A DNA stretch of 52,881 nt from Spirochaetaceae bacterium. GTDB lineage: Bacteria; Spirochaetota; Spirochaetia; DSM-2461. The DNA lies in contig JARGFR010000003.1 of NCBI GenBank assembly GCA_029210985.1, positions 1-52,881 on the forward strand, written 5' to 3'. The notes below the pieces were generated by a model. The model was not told the DNA's origin. It searched no databases and saw only the letters and a program-made list of their open reading frames with translations. Shown here piece by piece: positions 44,207 to 52,864 of this stretch (the first letter of the stretch is position 1; each line of letters opens with the position of its first letter). A program made the position numbers and the translations under genes.

Positions 44207-45166
44207 TTACCTCGCCGAAGCCATAAACGACTCGATTGTGTCTACGAGGCCCCCGGATATCCGAGGATTGAGGGAGACGTCAAACCATAAAACGTTGGGA
44301 AGGGAGTTGAAAAATGTCATCTGTCTCTTGGCGTAACGTCGTGTATTGCGGAGAATAAGTTCTCTGGCCTCTTCCACCCGGCGCATCTCTCCCTCATCAT
44401 TTCTGAACCACTCTCTGTAACCAATGGCCTTCATACCGGGATGATGCGGTCGGGCACCGCCCGATATCAGCGTTTTTACCTCGTTTTCCAGCCCGGCGTT
44501 CAGCATGGATTCAACTCGTTCTTCGATGCGCCGGTACAGTTCCGCCCGCTCACGCTTGAGGCCGACGCACAGGATACGGAAATCGGTCCTCGGAATATCC
44601 GGAACCGGATAATCCGAGAGAGGTCGGCCGCTTTGGGCATACACCTCCAAGGCTCTGAGTATTCGATATCTGTCGGCGGGAGCGATTCGTCCGGCGCTGA
44701 CCGGATCGATACCGGCCAGTTCTCTGTGGATATCGGCATCGTCCCTGTCCCCCCATTCCTTTTCTATACGGGCGCGAATTTCCGGATCCGCCGGCGGCGT
44801 CTGCGGAACCCCGACCAGCCATGCCTTGAGGTAATACGCCGTTCCTCCTGAGATGAACGGCACACGGTTTCGTTGAAGAATATCCGCAATGGAAACGTCG
44901 GCTCGATGGCAGAATTCTCCCACGTCGAAACGTTCGGTATAATCGAGGAAGTCGATAAGATGGTGGGGAATATTTCGAAGAGTTTCAGTGTCCGGTTTGG
45001 CGGTTCCAATGTTGAGGCCGCGGTATACCTGAAGAGAATCGGCGCTCACGATCTCGGCCCTGCCGGCGAAATATCGCGCCAATAGAGAAGTTTTTCCGAC
45101 ACCCGTGGGCCCGAAGACTATAATGACTTTCGGAGGATCAGTCCTGCTTGATGCTGTACTGGACAT
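44207..45166 (-). CDS. miaA: tRNA dimethylallyltransferase
   Basis: Adds the isopentenyl group to A37 of UNN-reading tRNAs. The 319-residue protein has the P-loop IIVFGPTGVGKTSLLARYF, SADSLQVYRGLNIGTAKP, HHLIDFLD, GGTAYYLKAWL and RDDADIHREL. Length is normal. The frame is open further upstream, but ATG 45166 is the last possible start before the P-loop and gives normal length. It overlaps the end of rpoZ by 29 bp, so the two are cotranscribed and probably coupled. Confidence 0.95.
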   Translation of the reverse strand: MSSTASSRTDPPKVIIVFGPTGVGKTSLLARYFAGRAEIVSADSLQVYRGLNIGTAKPDTETLRNIPHHLIDFLDYTERFDVGEFCHRADVSIADILQRNRVPFISGGTAYYLKAWLVGVPQTPPADPEIRARIEKEWGDRDDADIHRELAGIDPVSAGRIAPADRYRILRALEVYAQSGRPLSDYPVPDIPRTDFRILCVGLKRERAELYRRIEERVESMLNAGLENEVKTLISGGARPHHPGMKAIGYREWFRNDEGEMRRVEEARELILRNTRRYAKRQMTFFNSLPNVLWFDVSLNPRISGGLVDTIESFMASAR

Positions 45167-45347
45167 CTTCCGTGACGATCTCTTTGATGGCCAGGGACAC
45201 AATTTTGCCCCCGGCGGATTCCAATTCCTCGGAACCGGCCATACTGATCTGTTTCGCACGGTGAATTGCCGCGTTAGTGAGTTCGTACATGTTCTTATCT
45301 GCGGAAACCAAGTTTCCCAGAGGGATATTCGAGTTATGCTTTGTCAT
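45138..45347 (-). CDS. rpoZ: RNA polymerase omega subunit
   Basis: 69 residues with the RpoZ pattern: NMYELTNAAIHRAKQI followed by GGKIVSLAIKEIVTEDVQY. Omega helps beta-prime folding and, in many bacteria, ppGpp binding. The start ATG has GAGG upstream. It overlaps miaA by 29 bp and has a plausible promoter ~30 bp upstream. Confidence 0.88.
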   Translation of the reverse strand: MTKHNSNIPLGNLVSADKNMYELTNAAIHRAKQISMAGSEELESAGGKIVSLAIKEIVTEDVQYSIKQD

Positions 45348-45378
45348 GGAAGCGCCTCAAGTTTTTCAGAGTGAACAT

Positions 45379-45408
45379 ATTATAGCGAAACCGCCCGCTG
45401 ATAGTCTA
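45379..45408 (-). promoter_or_regulatory. Promoter of rpoZ-miaA
   Basis: On the minus strand TAGACT (45408-45403), an 18-bp spacer, and a perfect TATAAT (45384-45379), ~31 bp from the rpoZ ATG. The -35 matches 4 of 6. The -35 lies in the loop of the upstream terminator hairpin. Confidence 0.6.
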
Positions 45409-45419
45409 TACGGGCGGGT
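45386..45419 (-). terminator. Probable terminator of the DUF2147 gene
   Basis: CCGCCCG (45391-45397) and CGGGCGG (45411-45417) form a 7-bp all-GC stem with a 13-nt loop. Only TTTCGC follows on the minus strand, so termination may be weak. Confidence 0.5.
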
Positions 45420-45427
45420 CGGCACGC

Positions 45428-45934
45428 CTATTTCATTTCCGGAATAACCGGTCTCCAAGAGGAGGGATTACCATAGTCCAATCCCTCAGGCAGGTCGGAT
45501 GGCCGGACAGGCTGCCAGACCTGATTTCGCCCGAATGGTCCAATCTTTCCTCGGACCACCAGGTTGTTTCCCTCCCGCCACATTTCGCTGGCGTAGACTT
45601 TTCCTTCCTTAGGATCGCAAATATTGCCTCTCTTCCACTTGCTGCCGCGATCTTCCATGTCCCAGATGATATCCATACCGGCATAGAATGGATCGCCGAT
45701 GACTTTTTCAGCCCGATCGCCGGGTCGATTGATCATATCTTTCATGACGCCTTCGTCAAAAGTGACTACCATGCGGCCATAGAGTTTACCCCGATATTCG
45801 TAAATGTAGGTGAACATCGTCGAGTCACCCGTGTTCTCGTCCACACCACGCCAGAGGCCTGTGACATCTTCTGCTGCTGACAAGGCGAAAGCGGTAAGCA
45901 GAAACAGAGAAATGATAAGGAACCCTTTTTTCAT
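45428..45934 (-). CDS. DUF2147-family exported protein
   Basis: 168 residues. ATG 45934 has GGAG ahead and opens a signal peptide (MKKGFLIISLFLLTAFALSA). The mature protein has the DUF2147 pattern: GLWRGVDENTGDSTMFTYIYEYRGKLYG-like start, IIWDMEDRGSKWKRGNICDP and a WREGNNLVVRGKIGPFGR end. The family is a periplasmic lipocalin-like fold of unknown function. It is a single gene, divergent from the SDR/folB pair. Confidence 0.88.
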   Translation of the reverse strand: MKKGFLIISLFLLTAFALSAAEDVTGLWRGVDENTGDSTMFTYIYEYRGKLYGRMVVTFDEGVMKDMINRPGDRAEKVIGDPFYAGMDIIWDMEDRGSKWKRGNICDPKEGKVYASEMWREGNNLVVRGKIGPFGRNQVWQPVRPSDLPEGLDYGNPSSWRPVIPEMK

Positions 45935-46191
45935 GAAGTACTCCTGAAAGTGATTTGACGCGATTATATTCCGGAGTGAAGCCGTTCGCAATCTGATGTT
46001 TCATTCCCCGGGGGTGAGAAGCCATGTCCTTGCGAGTTTCCCGATCGAAGAAATTGACCGAAAAGAGCAGTGTCTTCTGATTCGGCCCATCCTTGGAACT
46101 GGTCGTGTGGCGACGGCCCGAGGGAACGGTGTTGAATGAGACGTAAGAGAACTCTAGATTCTATCACCTTGAACATTCTATTCTTCATATC

Positions 46192-46929
46192 ATGACACTT
46201 GAAGGCCGCACGGCGATGGTGACAGGCGGTGCCAGGAGACTCGGAGCAGCTATTGTCCGAGGACTTGCAGCAAACGGATGCCGAACAATTATCCATTGCC
46301 GCAATTCGATGGAGGAAGCGAAAATACTTGCCGGTGAAATCAGAAACGGCGGCGGTAAAACCCAGGTTGTCCGGCGAGATCTTGCTGATCCCGACGACAT
46401 TGCGCTCTGGTTCGAATCTTTAAGCGAAGAAATCGGAGAAATCGATATCCTGGTCAACTCCGCATCGGAATATATCCGCGACCGGTACGAGACGATGAGC
46501 CCCGCGGACCTGAACCGATCGATGGCGATTCACGCCGTCTCTCCTCTGGCCATGATAACCGCCATGAAAGGCCGGAACACGCCGGGAGCTGTCGTTAATT
46601 TACTTGATACCCGTACATCCGGTCCGGATCCCGGGCACGCCTCCTACCATCTCGGCAAGCGGGCACTCGCCGCATTGACTCGTGAACTGGCCGTCGAAAT
46701 GGCGCCTAATATCCGGATAAACGCCGTCTCTCCGGGCATAGTCCTTCCAGCCGAAGGCAAAGACCCGGATTGGATCGAAAGAATGGCCTTGACAAACCCT
46801 ATGGGCAGGTGGGGACACGAAGGGGATGTGGTGGATGCCGTGCTGTATCTGATTCGGGCTGATTTCGTCACCGGAGAGATTCTCCATGTCGACGGCGGAC
46901 GTCATCTGAACGGCTGCAGAAATGAATAG
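46192..46929 (+). CDS. Short-chain dehydrogenase, pteridine-reductase/FolM-like
   Basis: A 245-residue Rossmann reductase. The NADP motif TGGARRLG is that of PTR1/FolM, which have an Arg-rich TGxxRRxG. LLDTRTSGPD carries an Asp 13 residues before the catalytic Tyr of YHLGK, matching the Asp181/Tyr194 arrangement of PTR1. The next gene, folB, overlaps by 8 bp, which supports a pterin substrate (dihydromonapterin or dihydrofolate reduction). There is no Shine-Dalgarno; TATTCT sits 7 nt before the ATG, so translation may be leaderless. Confidence 0.85.
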   Translation: MTLEGRTAMVTGGARRLGAAIVRGLAANGCRTIIHCRNSMEEAKILAGEIRNGGGKTQVVRRDLADPDDIALWFESLSEEIGEIDILVNSASEYIRDRYETMSPADLNRSMAIHAVSPLAMITAMKGRNTPGAVVNLLDTRTSGPDPGHASYHLGKRALAALTRELAVEMAPNIRINAVSPGIVLPAEGKDPDWIERMALTNPMGRWGHEGDVVDAVLYLIRADFVTGEILHVDGGRHLNGCRNE

Positions 46930-47299
46930 CAATCCGGGAGACAGAATTCACATCCGCGATCTCACCGTAACCACGGTGATCGGTGTGTACCCCGAGGAAC
47001 GTGATATCAGGCAGGATCTGATTCTCAACGTTGAAATCATGACGGACCTGAAGGAAGCCGGTCTGACGGATGATTTTGAGCGAACCATCGATTATGACAC
47101 ACTGACCGAAAAAATATCGGAATTGGTGGAGAACTCGTCATTTAAGCTCATCGAATCCGTGGCGGCATCTGTTGCTGATTACATTCTGGGCGTAACGGGT
47201 GTGAATGCATGCAGGGTGACGGTAGACAAGCCCGGGGCTGTTCGCCGGGCACGAAGCGTGGCGGTGGAAATTTTCAGAGATCAGCAGTCCGGGGGCTGA
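46922..47299 (+). CDS. folB: Dihydroneopterin aldolase
   Basis: Folate pathway enzyme splitting dihydroneopterin to 6-hydroxymethyl-dihydropterin and glycolaldehyde. The 125-residue protein has TVIGVYPEERDIRQDLILNV (active-site Glu), TIDYDTLTEKI, SFKLIESVAASVADYI and the catalytic Lys in VTVDKPGAV. It overlaps the SDR gene by 8 bp and converges with the RlmN-like gene, overlapping its 3' end by 26 bp. Confidence 0.95.
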   Translation: MNSNPGDRIHIRDLTVTTVIGVYPEERDIRQDLILNVEIMTDLKEAGLTDDFERTIDYDTLTEKISELVENSSFKLIESVAASVADYILGVTGVNACRVTVDKPGAVRRARSVAVEIFRDQQSGG

Positions 47300-48347
47300 T
47301 TCGGCATTGGCGCCCCAGCATGCCGCACGCGGCTTGTATGCCTTTACCCTTGCTTTTACGGGTCCGGCATTCTCTCCCCGAGGATCTTATGATATCGAAA
47401 AAACGATCCACCGAGTCATCGGACGGCGCCGGCCAGGGAGATGAAGACCGGGGATGGTAGGGAATCAGATTCACTTTCGCCTCCAGGCCGTCCATCCATT
47501 GAATCAGCTTCTCCGCATCGTCTTGAGAATCATTCACCCCGGGTATCAGGACATATTCGACGAACAGGGCGTCTTTGATCCGGGATTGAGGCGCGTCCAA
47601 CAGCGCAGATTTTAACACGCCCAAGGGCCAGGTCTTATTGATCGGCATCAGCCGGTTCCGGACCCGGTCGGTGGGAGCGTTCAGACTGACCGCCAGGTGA
47701 AGAGTTCTGTAGGCCCGATCAGGATAACGATGTTCCAATTCCGTCAGCTTCCTGATTCCGTCCACATGACCCGAGGTGGAGATGGATATTCGTCTTTTGG
47801 GAACGCCCGGTCCTTTGGGGTCCGAGAAGATATCCACCGCCCTCATGACATTGGTGAAATTATCGAACGGTTCACCCATTCCCATGAAGACCAGATTTCG
47901 GGGTATGAGGGATAATCCGAATTTGACCGACGCCCATTGGGAAACGATTTCTGCTGTGGAGAGATTGCGTATGAATCCCATTTGAGCTGTTTCACAGAAT
48001 GAACAGCCTCGAGCACAGCCAACCTGGCTCGAAACACAGAGGGTGTGCCATTCGGCCATGGGTATGAGGACGGTTTCGGTTAATGCCCCGTCGTTAAGCT
48101 TGAGTGTAAACTTTTTTGTTCCGCCGTCATCGATGTTGTCACCGATGTCCGGGACTTCCACGGACAAATCCTCGCCGATACGTCGGGCCAGATCCGGCAC
48201 CGGCCGGAATTCCGGCACCCCCCCGACATCGGCGTTCCCCTCCTGATACAGATGGCGGAAGAATGCTTCGGCGTGGTAGGGACCCTTGCCGTAGTTTTCT
48301 TTGAAATCTCGTATGAGATCGTTTCTGCTTCTGTCGAATCCGCTCAA
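47274..48347 (-). CDS. RlmN-like radical SAM methyltransferase
   Basis: About 357 residues. The radical SAM cluster motif is GCARGCSFC, preceded by LCVSSQVGC; the C-terminal catalytic Cys is in KGIQAACGMLGRQ. This is the full RlmN/Cfr set, which methylates C2 of A2503 in 23S rRNA and A37 of some tRNAs. The loop after the cluster is FCETAQMGFIRNL instead of the usual FCATGKQGF-type, so this is a divergent clade whose target could differ. TTG 48347 is chosen (GAGGG 8 nt ahead, family length); the open frame extends to 48668 but would run through the asnS start. Confidence 0.88.
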   Translation of the reverse strand: MSGFDRSRNDLIRDFKENYGKGPYHAEAFFRHLYQEGNADVGGVPEFRPVPDLARRIGEDLSVEVPDIGDNIDDGGTKKFTLKLNDGALTETVLIPMAEWHTLCVSSQVGCARGCSFCETAQMGFIRNLSTAEIVSQWASVKFGLSLIPRNLVFMGMGEPFDNFTNVMRAVDIFSDPKGPGVPKRRISISTSGHVDGIRKLTELEHRYPDRAYRTLHLAVSLNAPTDRVRNRLMPINKTWPLGVLKSALLDAPQSRIKDALFVEYVLIPGVNDSQDDAEKLIQWMDGLEAKVNLIPYHPRSSSPWPAPSDDSVDRFFDIIRSSGRECRTRKSKGKGIQAACGMLGRQCRISPRTADL

Positions 48348-48425
48348 AAAATCATCCCTCACACCGTATCCGGTCGATTCCAGAAAACTACCGCCAGACA
48401 CCGACCAAAGCAAGTCCCAATGAGC

Positions 48426-48454
48426 TTGACTCAGCCGTTTCCCGGCCTTAGTGT
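48426..48454 (+). promoter_or_regulatory. Promoter of asnS, probably leaderless
   Basis: TTGACT (48426-48431), 17-bp spacer, TAGTGT (48449-48454), ending 8 nt before the asnS ATG. The predicted start lies at or next to the A of the ATG, and no ribosome site is seen. Confidence 0.5.
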
Positions 48455-48462
48455 GATGTCTT

Positions 48463-49854
48463 ATGAGCCAATCGACCGTTTTTGACTTACTTGGAAGCAC
48501 CGGAGACAACCGGGAAGTCCGTGCAAAGGGCTGGATTCGCACGAAGCGCGACAGCAAAAACATCATATTTTTTGAAATCAACGACGGATCCTGCATGAAG
48601 GGTCTCCAAGTCGTCGTGGACAAGGAACAAGGGATCGTGGATGACGTCCTGAATCCCAAGCTGACCACCGGAGCCAGCGTGGATGTGGAAGGCCGGCTTG
48701 TTCCGTCACAAGGTAAAGGACAAGGTGTCGAGCTTCTCGCAGAGACCGTGGAAGTCCTAGGTGAAGCTCCCGAAGACTATCCTCTTCAGAAGAAACGACA
48801 TTCCTTTGAGTTTCTCAGGGATATCGCCCATCTTCGCCCGAGAACCAACACCTTCGGTGCCGTCACCCGGGTCAGAAATACACTCTCGGCAGCCGTCCAC
48901 GTTTTTTTCCAGGAACGCGGCTTCCTGTGGATTCACACACCCATCATCACCGGCAGTGACGCGGAGGGGGCCGGGAACATGTTTCAGGTCACCACCCTGG
49001 ATCCATCAGCTCCCCCAAGGAATGCCGAAGGAGAGGTGGATTACAGCCAGGATTTTTTCGGCAAAAAGGCCCACTTGACCGTCAGCGGGCAGCTGCAAGT
49101 GGAGAATTTCGCCTGTTCCATGAGCAATGTTTACACATTCGGTCCGACATTCCGGGCCGAAAATTCCAACACATCCCGACATCTCTCGGAATTTTGGATG
49201 ATAGAACCCGAAATGGCATTCTGCGACCTGGATGGAAATCGTCACCTTGCCGAGGATTTCATCAAATATCTTCTTTCCCGGGTTCTTGAGAATTGCGAGG
49301 AGGATATGGATTTTTTCAATCGCTGGATTGAAAAGGGTAATCTGGAGAACCTGAGAAAAGTTCTGGAGACGCCTTTTGCCCACCTCACCTATACCGATGC
49401 CATCGCCGAATTGGAAAAGGCCTCATCCTCATTCGAGTTCAAACCTTCTTGGGGTATTGACCTCCAGGCCGAACACGAAAAATTTCTGACCGAATCCGTG
49501 GTTGGCGGGCCCCTCACCGTGACCGATTACCCGAAGGATATCAAAGCATTCTACATGAAGCAGAACGACGATGGTAAAACAGTCCGGGCCATGGATGTCC
49601 TGGTTCCCAGGCTCGGTGAAATCATCGGCGGCAGTCAGCGGGAAGACAATTTTGATAAACTCCATTCCCGTATCACCCAGATGGGGATGGATCCGCAAGA
49701 ATATGACTGGTACCTCGATCTGAGAAAATACGGCAGTGTGCCGCATTCCGGATTCGGGTTGGGATTCGAAAGGATGGTCCAATATGTCACCGGCATGCAG
49801 AATATCCGGGACGTCATTCCCTTCCCCAGGGCGCCAAAAACCATATCGTTCTGA
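48463..49854 (+). CDS. asnS: Asparaginyl-tRNA synthetase
   Basis: A 463-residue class IIb synthetase. The N-terminal OB fold reads [20 protein letters not shown]; the catalytic core has motif 2 [20 protein letters not shown] and motif 3 [15 protein letters not shown]. Length and motifs distinguish it from aspartyl enzymes, which carry a GAD insert. No Shine-Dalgarno is seen before the ATG; a promoter lies immediately upstream. Confidence 0.96.
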   Translation: MSQSTVFDLLGSTGDNREVRAKGWIRTKRDSKNIIFFEINDGSCMKGLQVVVDKEQGIVDDVLNPKLTTGASVDVEGRLVPSQGKGQGVELLAETVEVLGEAPEDYPLQKKRHSFEFLRDIAHLRPRTNTFGAVTRVRNTLSAAVHVFFQERGFLWIHTPIITGSDAEGAGNMFQVTTLDPSAPPRNAEGEVDYSQDFFGKKAHLTVSGQLQVENFACSMSNVYTFGPTFRAENSNTSRHLSEFWMIEPEMAFCDLDGNRHLAEDFIKYLLSRVLENCEEDMDFFNRWIEKGNLENLRKVLETPFAHLTYTDAIAELEKASSSFEFKPSWGIDLQAEHEKFLTESVVGGPLTVTDYPKDIKAFYMKQNDDGKTVRAMDVLVPRLGEIIGGSQREDNFDKLHSRITQMGMDPQEYDWYLDLRKYGSVPHSGFGLGFERMVQYVTGMQNIRDVIPFPRAPKTISF

Positions 49855-49965
49855 ACTCCCGGAGTGAAAACACGGTCGCTTCATGAAATCAACCGGAACG
49901 GTTCACATACTGAACAAAAAGAATGACTAAATTCCGCTTCACCGACATCACGGAGGTGAGACAGT

Positions 49966-50139
49966 ATGAATGAATTGCAGCAAGCCTACGGAGTTGCCAG
50001 AGAAATCTATTCCACAAACCGCAAATCCGGGATGACTCCGGATACGGCGTTCAGTCGGGCGGTATCCAAGCTGACAATCCTTTATCCTGGACTGTCACCC
50101 CTAAGAATCCGGGAAATTGCCACACTGGCGATGGTTTAA
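49966..50139 (+). CDS. Small hypothetical protein, 57 residues
   Basis: ATG with CGGAGG about 9 nt upstream; the 57-residue product begins MNELQQAYGVAREIYSTNRK and ends IREIATLAMV. Composition looks like a folded helical protein, with no signal peptide or membrane segment. It sits alone between asnS and prs. I do not recognise a family. Confidence 0.65.
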   Translation: MNELQQAYGVAREIYSTNRKSGMTPDTAFSRAVSKLTILYPGLSPLRIREIATLAMV

Positions 50140-50189
50140 TCCCACCAAGAATATTTCCCTCAAATCGGATATCCCGTTAGAATACAGTT

Positions 50190-51137
50190 ATGGCTGATGA
50201 AGAGATTCTGATATTCTCGGGTACGGCGAGTATGGCACTGACAAAGTCCATATGCGAATGGCTGGAGGTTCCGGTTCGGAAGGCCCATTGTCGAACGTTC
50301 TCCGACGGGAACACCTTTGTCCAAGTCGGCGAGAACGTTCGGGGACATGATGTTTTCATCATTCAGTCGACGATCCATCGAACCAACGATAAATTCATGG
50401 AACTTCTCTTCTGGGTTGATGCCTTCAAACGGGCCAGCGCAGCCACTGTCACCGCCGTGATTCCGTATTTCAGTTACGGCAAGGGTGACAAGAAGGATGA
50501 GCCTCGAGTGTCCATACGCGCCCGGGTCTGCGCGGATGCCTTGGAGGCCGTCGGATGCGACCGGGTGGTGACGATGGATCTCCATTCGCCCCAGATTCAG
50601 GGTTTCTTCCGCATACCAGTGGATAACTTGCTGGGGCTTAGGGCCTTGGGCGATCAAATCAGGAAAGACGGCTATGACGATATTGTTGTCGTGGCGGCTG
50701 ATACAGGTTTCGCCGAAGAGGCCAGGAAGTTCGCCCGATACCTCGGCGCACCGGTGGCCATCAGCGTAAAGCAGCGGCCGAACCACAACGAAAGAGCGGA
50801 AGTCATCGATATAATCGGCCAGGTTGACGGCAAAATTGCTCTTCTGGTTGATGATTTCGTTATCTCAGGCGGGACACTGATTGAAGATGCGCACTATTTG
50901 ATGAAAAAGGGCGCCAAGAAAGTGATGGCGGCGGTCACTCACGGTGTATTTTCCGAAGGAGCACTGGCCCGGCTGGGGAGTTCAGACATTGACGCGCTTT
51001 ATGTGACCGACAGTGTTGAAAACAGGCCGGAGCCCTTAACCGACATCATCCGCATCGTCCCTGTTGCCGCGTGCTTCGGTGAGGCGATACAAAGGATTTC
51101 CCGTCGTGAATCCATCAGCGCAATGTTCAAGGACTAG
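50190..51137 (+). CDS. prs: Ribose-phosphate pyrophosphokinase (PRPP synthetase), variant clade
   Basis: A 315-residue enzyme making PRPP for purine, pyrimidine, His and NAD synthesis. Motifs: TFSDGNTFVQVGENVRGHDV, VVTMDLHSPQIQGFF and the PRPP loop LLVDDFVISGGTLIEDA. In the ATP flexible loop the common YARQDRK is replaced by YGKGDKKDEPRVSI, which marks a distinct but widespread clade. No Shine-Dalgarno; TAGAAT lies 6 nt before the ATG. A functional link to the pur operon here is metabolic only. Confidence 0.93.
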   Translation: MADEEILIFSGTASMALTKSICEWLEVPVRKAHCRTFSDGNTFVQVGENVRGHDVFIIQSTIHRTNDKFMELLFWVDAFKRASAATVTAVIPYFSYGKGDKKDEPRVSIRARVCADALEAVGCDRVVTMDLHSPQIQGFFRIPVDNLLGLRALGDQIRKDGYDDIVVVAADTGFAEEARKFARYLGAPVAISVKQRPNHNERAEVIDIIGQVDGKIALLVDDFVISGGTLIEDAHYLMKKGAKKVMAAVTHGVFSEGALARLGSSDIDALYVTDSVENRPEPLTDIIRIVPVAACFGEAIQRISRRESISAMFKD

Positions 51138-51236
51138 ATTTCTGAAAACGTTACCACTCCTTTACGAGGCCGGTCCATCCGTCCTATTCTGGATCTGAAA
51201 TCAAATGACCGGGAAACCGGTGCAGGAGAGACATAC

Positions 51237-52130
51237 ATGACTTTGGTGATTATGGCAGCCGGTATGGGCAGCCGATATGGTGGAATCAAGCAAATCGATC
51301 CCATGGGTCCCAGCGGTGAAATAATTCTGGATTATTCTGTGAGAGATGCCGTGAAAGCCGGTTTTGATCGGGTCGTCTTCATCATCCGTAAAGACATAGA
51401 AAAAGCCTTTAGAGAAACCGTAGGCAATCGTTTTACGGGTAAGGTTGATGTTGAATACGCCTTTCAGGAACTGGACGATCTCCCGGCCGGATTCACTGTT
51501 CCTACCCAACGCGAAAAGCCATGGGGCACCGGCCAAGCCATACTGGCGTGCCGGGACATCATTGATGAATCCTTCATTGTTATCAACGCAGATGATTTTT
51601 ACGGGGCCGAAGCCTTCATTGAAGGAGCCAAAGGCCTCAAATCCGTGGATCCGGCAAAGCTCGACGGCTTTCTGGTTAGTTATCGTCTCTCCAATACACT
51701 CAGCCCTCACGGATATGTCACACGAGGGGTATGCGAAGAACAAAACGGATTGCTCTCATGTGTGACTGAGCGGTTCAAAATCGGCAGAAATGCAGACGGT
51801 GTGGTGGAATACCAGGAAGAAGACGGAAGTCATCCCATGACGGGCGAGGAACTTGCGTCTATGAATTTCTGGGGGTTCTCCCCGGCGATTTTTCCCGAAC
51901 TCGAACGACGTTTCATTGAATTCCTGAAAGAGAACGGGCATGGAATGAAGACCGAATACCTCATCCCTTCTGAAGTTGATGCGTTAATCAGTTCCGGAAA
52001 GATGTCGGTGAAAGTACTTAAAACCGAGGCATCTTGGTTCGGTGTCACATATCCGGAGGATAAACCTTCGGTCAAAGCGACATTGAAATCCCTGGTTGAA
52101 CAAGGTATATATCCCTCCCCGCTCTGGTAA
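51237..52130 (+). CDS. Sugar-type nucleotidyltransferase
   Basis: A 297-residue GT-A-fold nucleotidyltransferase. The N-terminal signature is LVIMAAGMGSRYGGIKQIDP, with KPWGTGQAILACRDII and VINADDFYG as substrate and metal sites. It is related to UTP-glucose-1-phosphate uridylyltransferases. AGGAGA precedes the ATG. The stop overlaps the GDSL gene start, so they form an operon. The sugar is not known. Confidence 0.88.
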   Translation: MTLVIMAAGMGSRYGGIKQIDPMGPSGEIILDYSVRDAVKAGFDRVVFIIRKDIEKAFRETVGNRFTGKVDVEYAFQELDDLPAGFTVPTQREKPWGTGQAILACRDIIDESFIVINADDFYGAEAFIEGAKGLKSVDPAKLDGFLVSYRLSNTLSPHGYVTRGVCEEQNGLLSCVTERFKIGRNADGVVEYQEEDGSHPMTGEELASMNFWGFSPAIFPELERRFIEFLKENGHGMKTEYLIPSEVDALISSGKMSVKVLKTEASWFGVTYPEDKPSVKATLKSLVEQGIYPSPLW

Positions 52131-52864
52131 TGAACCCAAGTCCCGCCGAAGCAGTTCGTACAGCGCGAGTTTTACTCTGGGGCGATAGTCTCACTGAGGG
52201 AAGACCGGGAGTGGCGTTCGCCGATTTCCTCGCTGAATCCAACCCACATGTACGTTTTGAGAACAACGGTCGAGGTGGTGATACGGTATCCAGTCTGTTA
52301 ACGAGATTATTGGAAGTACCGGCGCCTCCGGAGAATGAAAAAGCCGATCTTGCCGTCCTGTGGATCGGAGTCAATGATCTTTTCGCTGAAGTTCTACCCG
52401 GATATGCCCTGTGGAAGACCGCCTGGGGACAGCCGCCTTCCCGGGATATTGATGCCTTCATCGACATTTTCAAATCTATCCTCGAACGACTCACCACCCA
52501 CGCCCACCGGATACTGGTTCTACCACCCCTTTTTGTGGGAGAAGATCCGAGGACGGAAATGAATCAACGAATTCGTGAGTGGGGAGACAGAATATCCGTG
52601 GAAATCTCAGGTCTTGGAAACTGCCGCTTCGTGGATATCAGACCGTTGATGCCGCTGACACCCACAAAACAGTCCCGCTTCCTCCCGGTGAATCCGTGGG
52701 CAAAGATTGCCGAATCCGTGAAAAACCTGGCGCCCGCCGACTATGATGAAGCCAGCATCAGACGGGGACTCACCTGGACTTTCGACGGCATACATCTGAA
52801 TTCGAACGGTGCAAGAACGGTCAGTCGCATTCTCACAAATATTTTTCCGGAAGAAGGATTGTAA
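52130..52864 (+). CDS. SGNH/GDSL-family hydrolase
   Basis: A 244-residue esterase-like protein with all four blocks: RVLLWGDSLTEG (nucleophile Ser), ENNGRGGDTVSSLL, LAVLWIGVNDLF (Asn) and FDGIHLNSNGAR (Asp-His pair). There is no signal peptide, so it should be cytoplasmic. The ATG overlaps the stop of the nucleotidyltransferase gene and its own stop overlaps the next ATG. It probably deacylates a small molecule or glycan intermediate handled by the same operon. Confidence 0.9.
   Translation: MNPSPAEAVRTARVLLWGDSLTEGRPGVAFADFLAESNPHVRFENNGRGGDTVSSLLTRLLEVPAPPENEKADLAVLWIGVNDLFAEVLPGYALWKTAWGQPPSRDIDAFIDIFKSILERLTTHAHRILVLPPLFVGEDPRTEMNQRIREWGDRISVEISGLGNCRFVDIRPLMPLTPTKQSRFLPVNPWAKIAESVKNLAPADYDEASIRRGLTWTFDGIHLNSNGARTVSRILTNIFPEEGL

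Noticed and set aside
48348-48668. Longer N-terminus for the RlmN-like protein
   Set aside because: It would run antisense through the start of asnS and exceeds the family length by ~105 residues.
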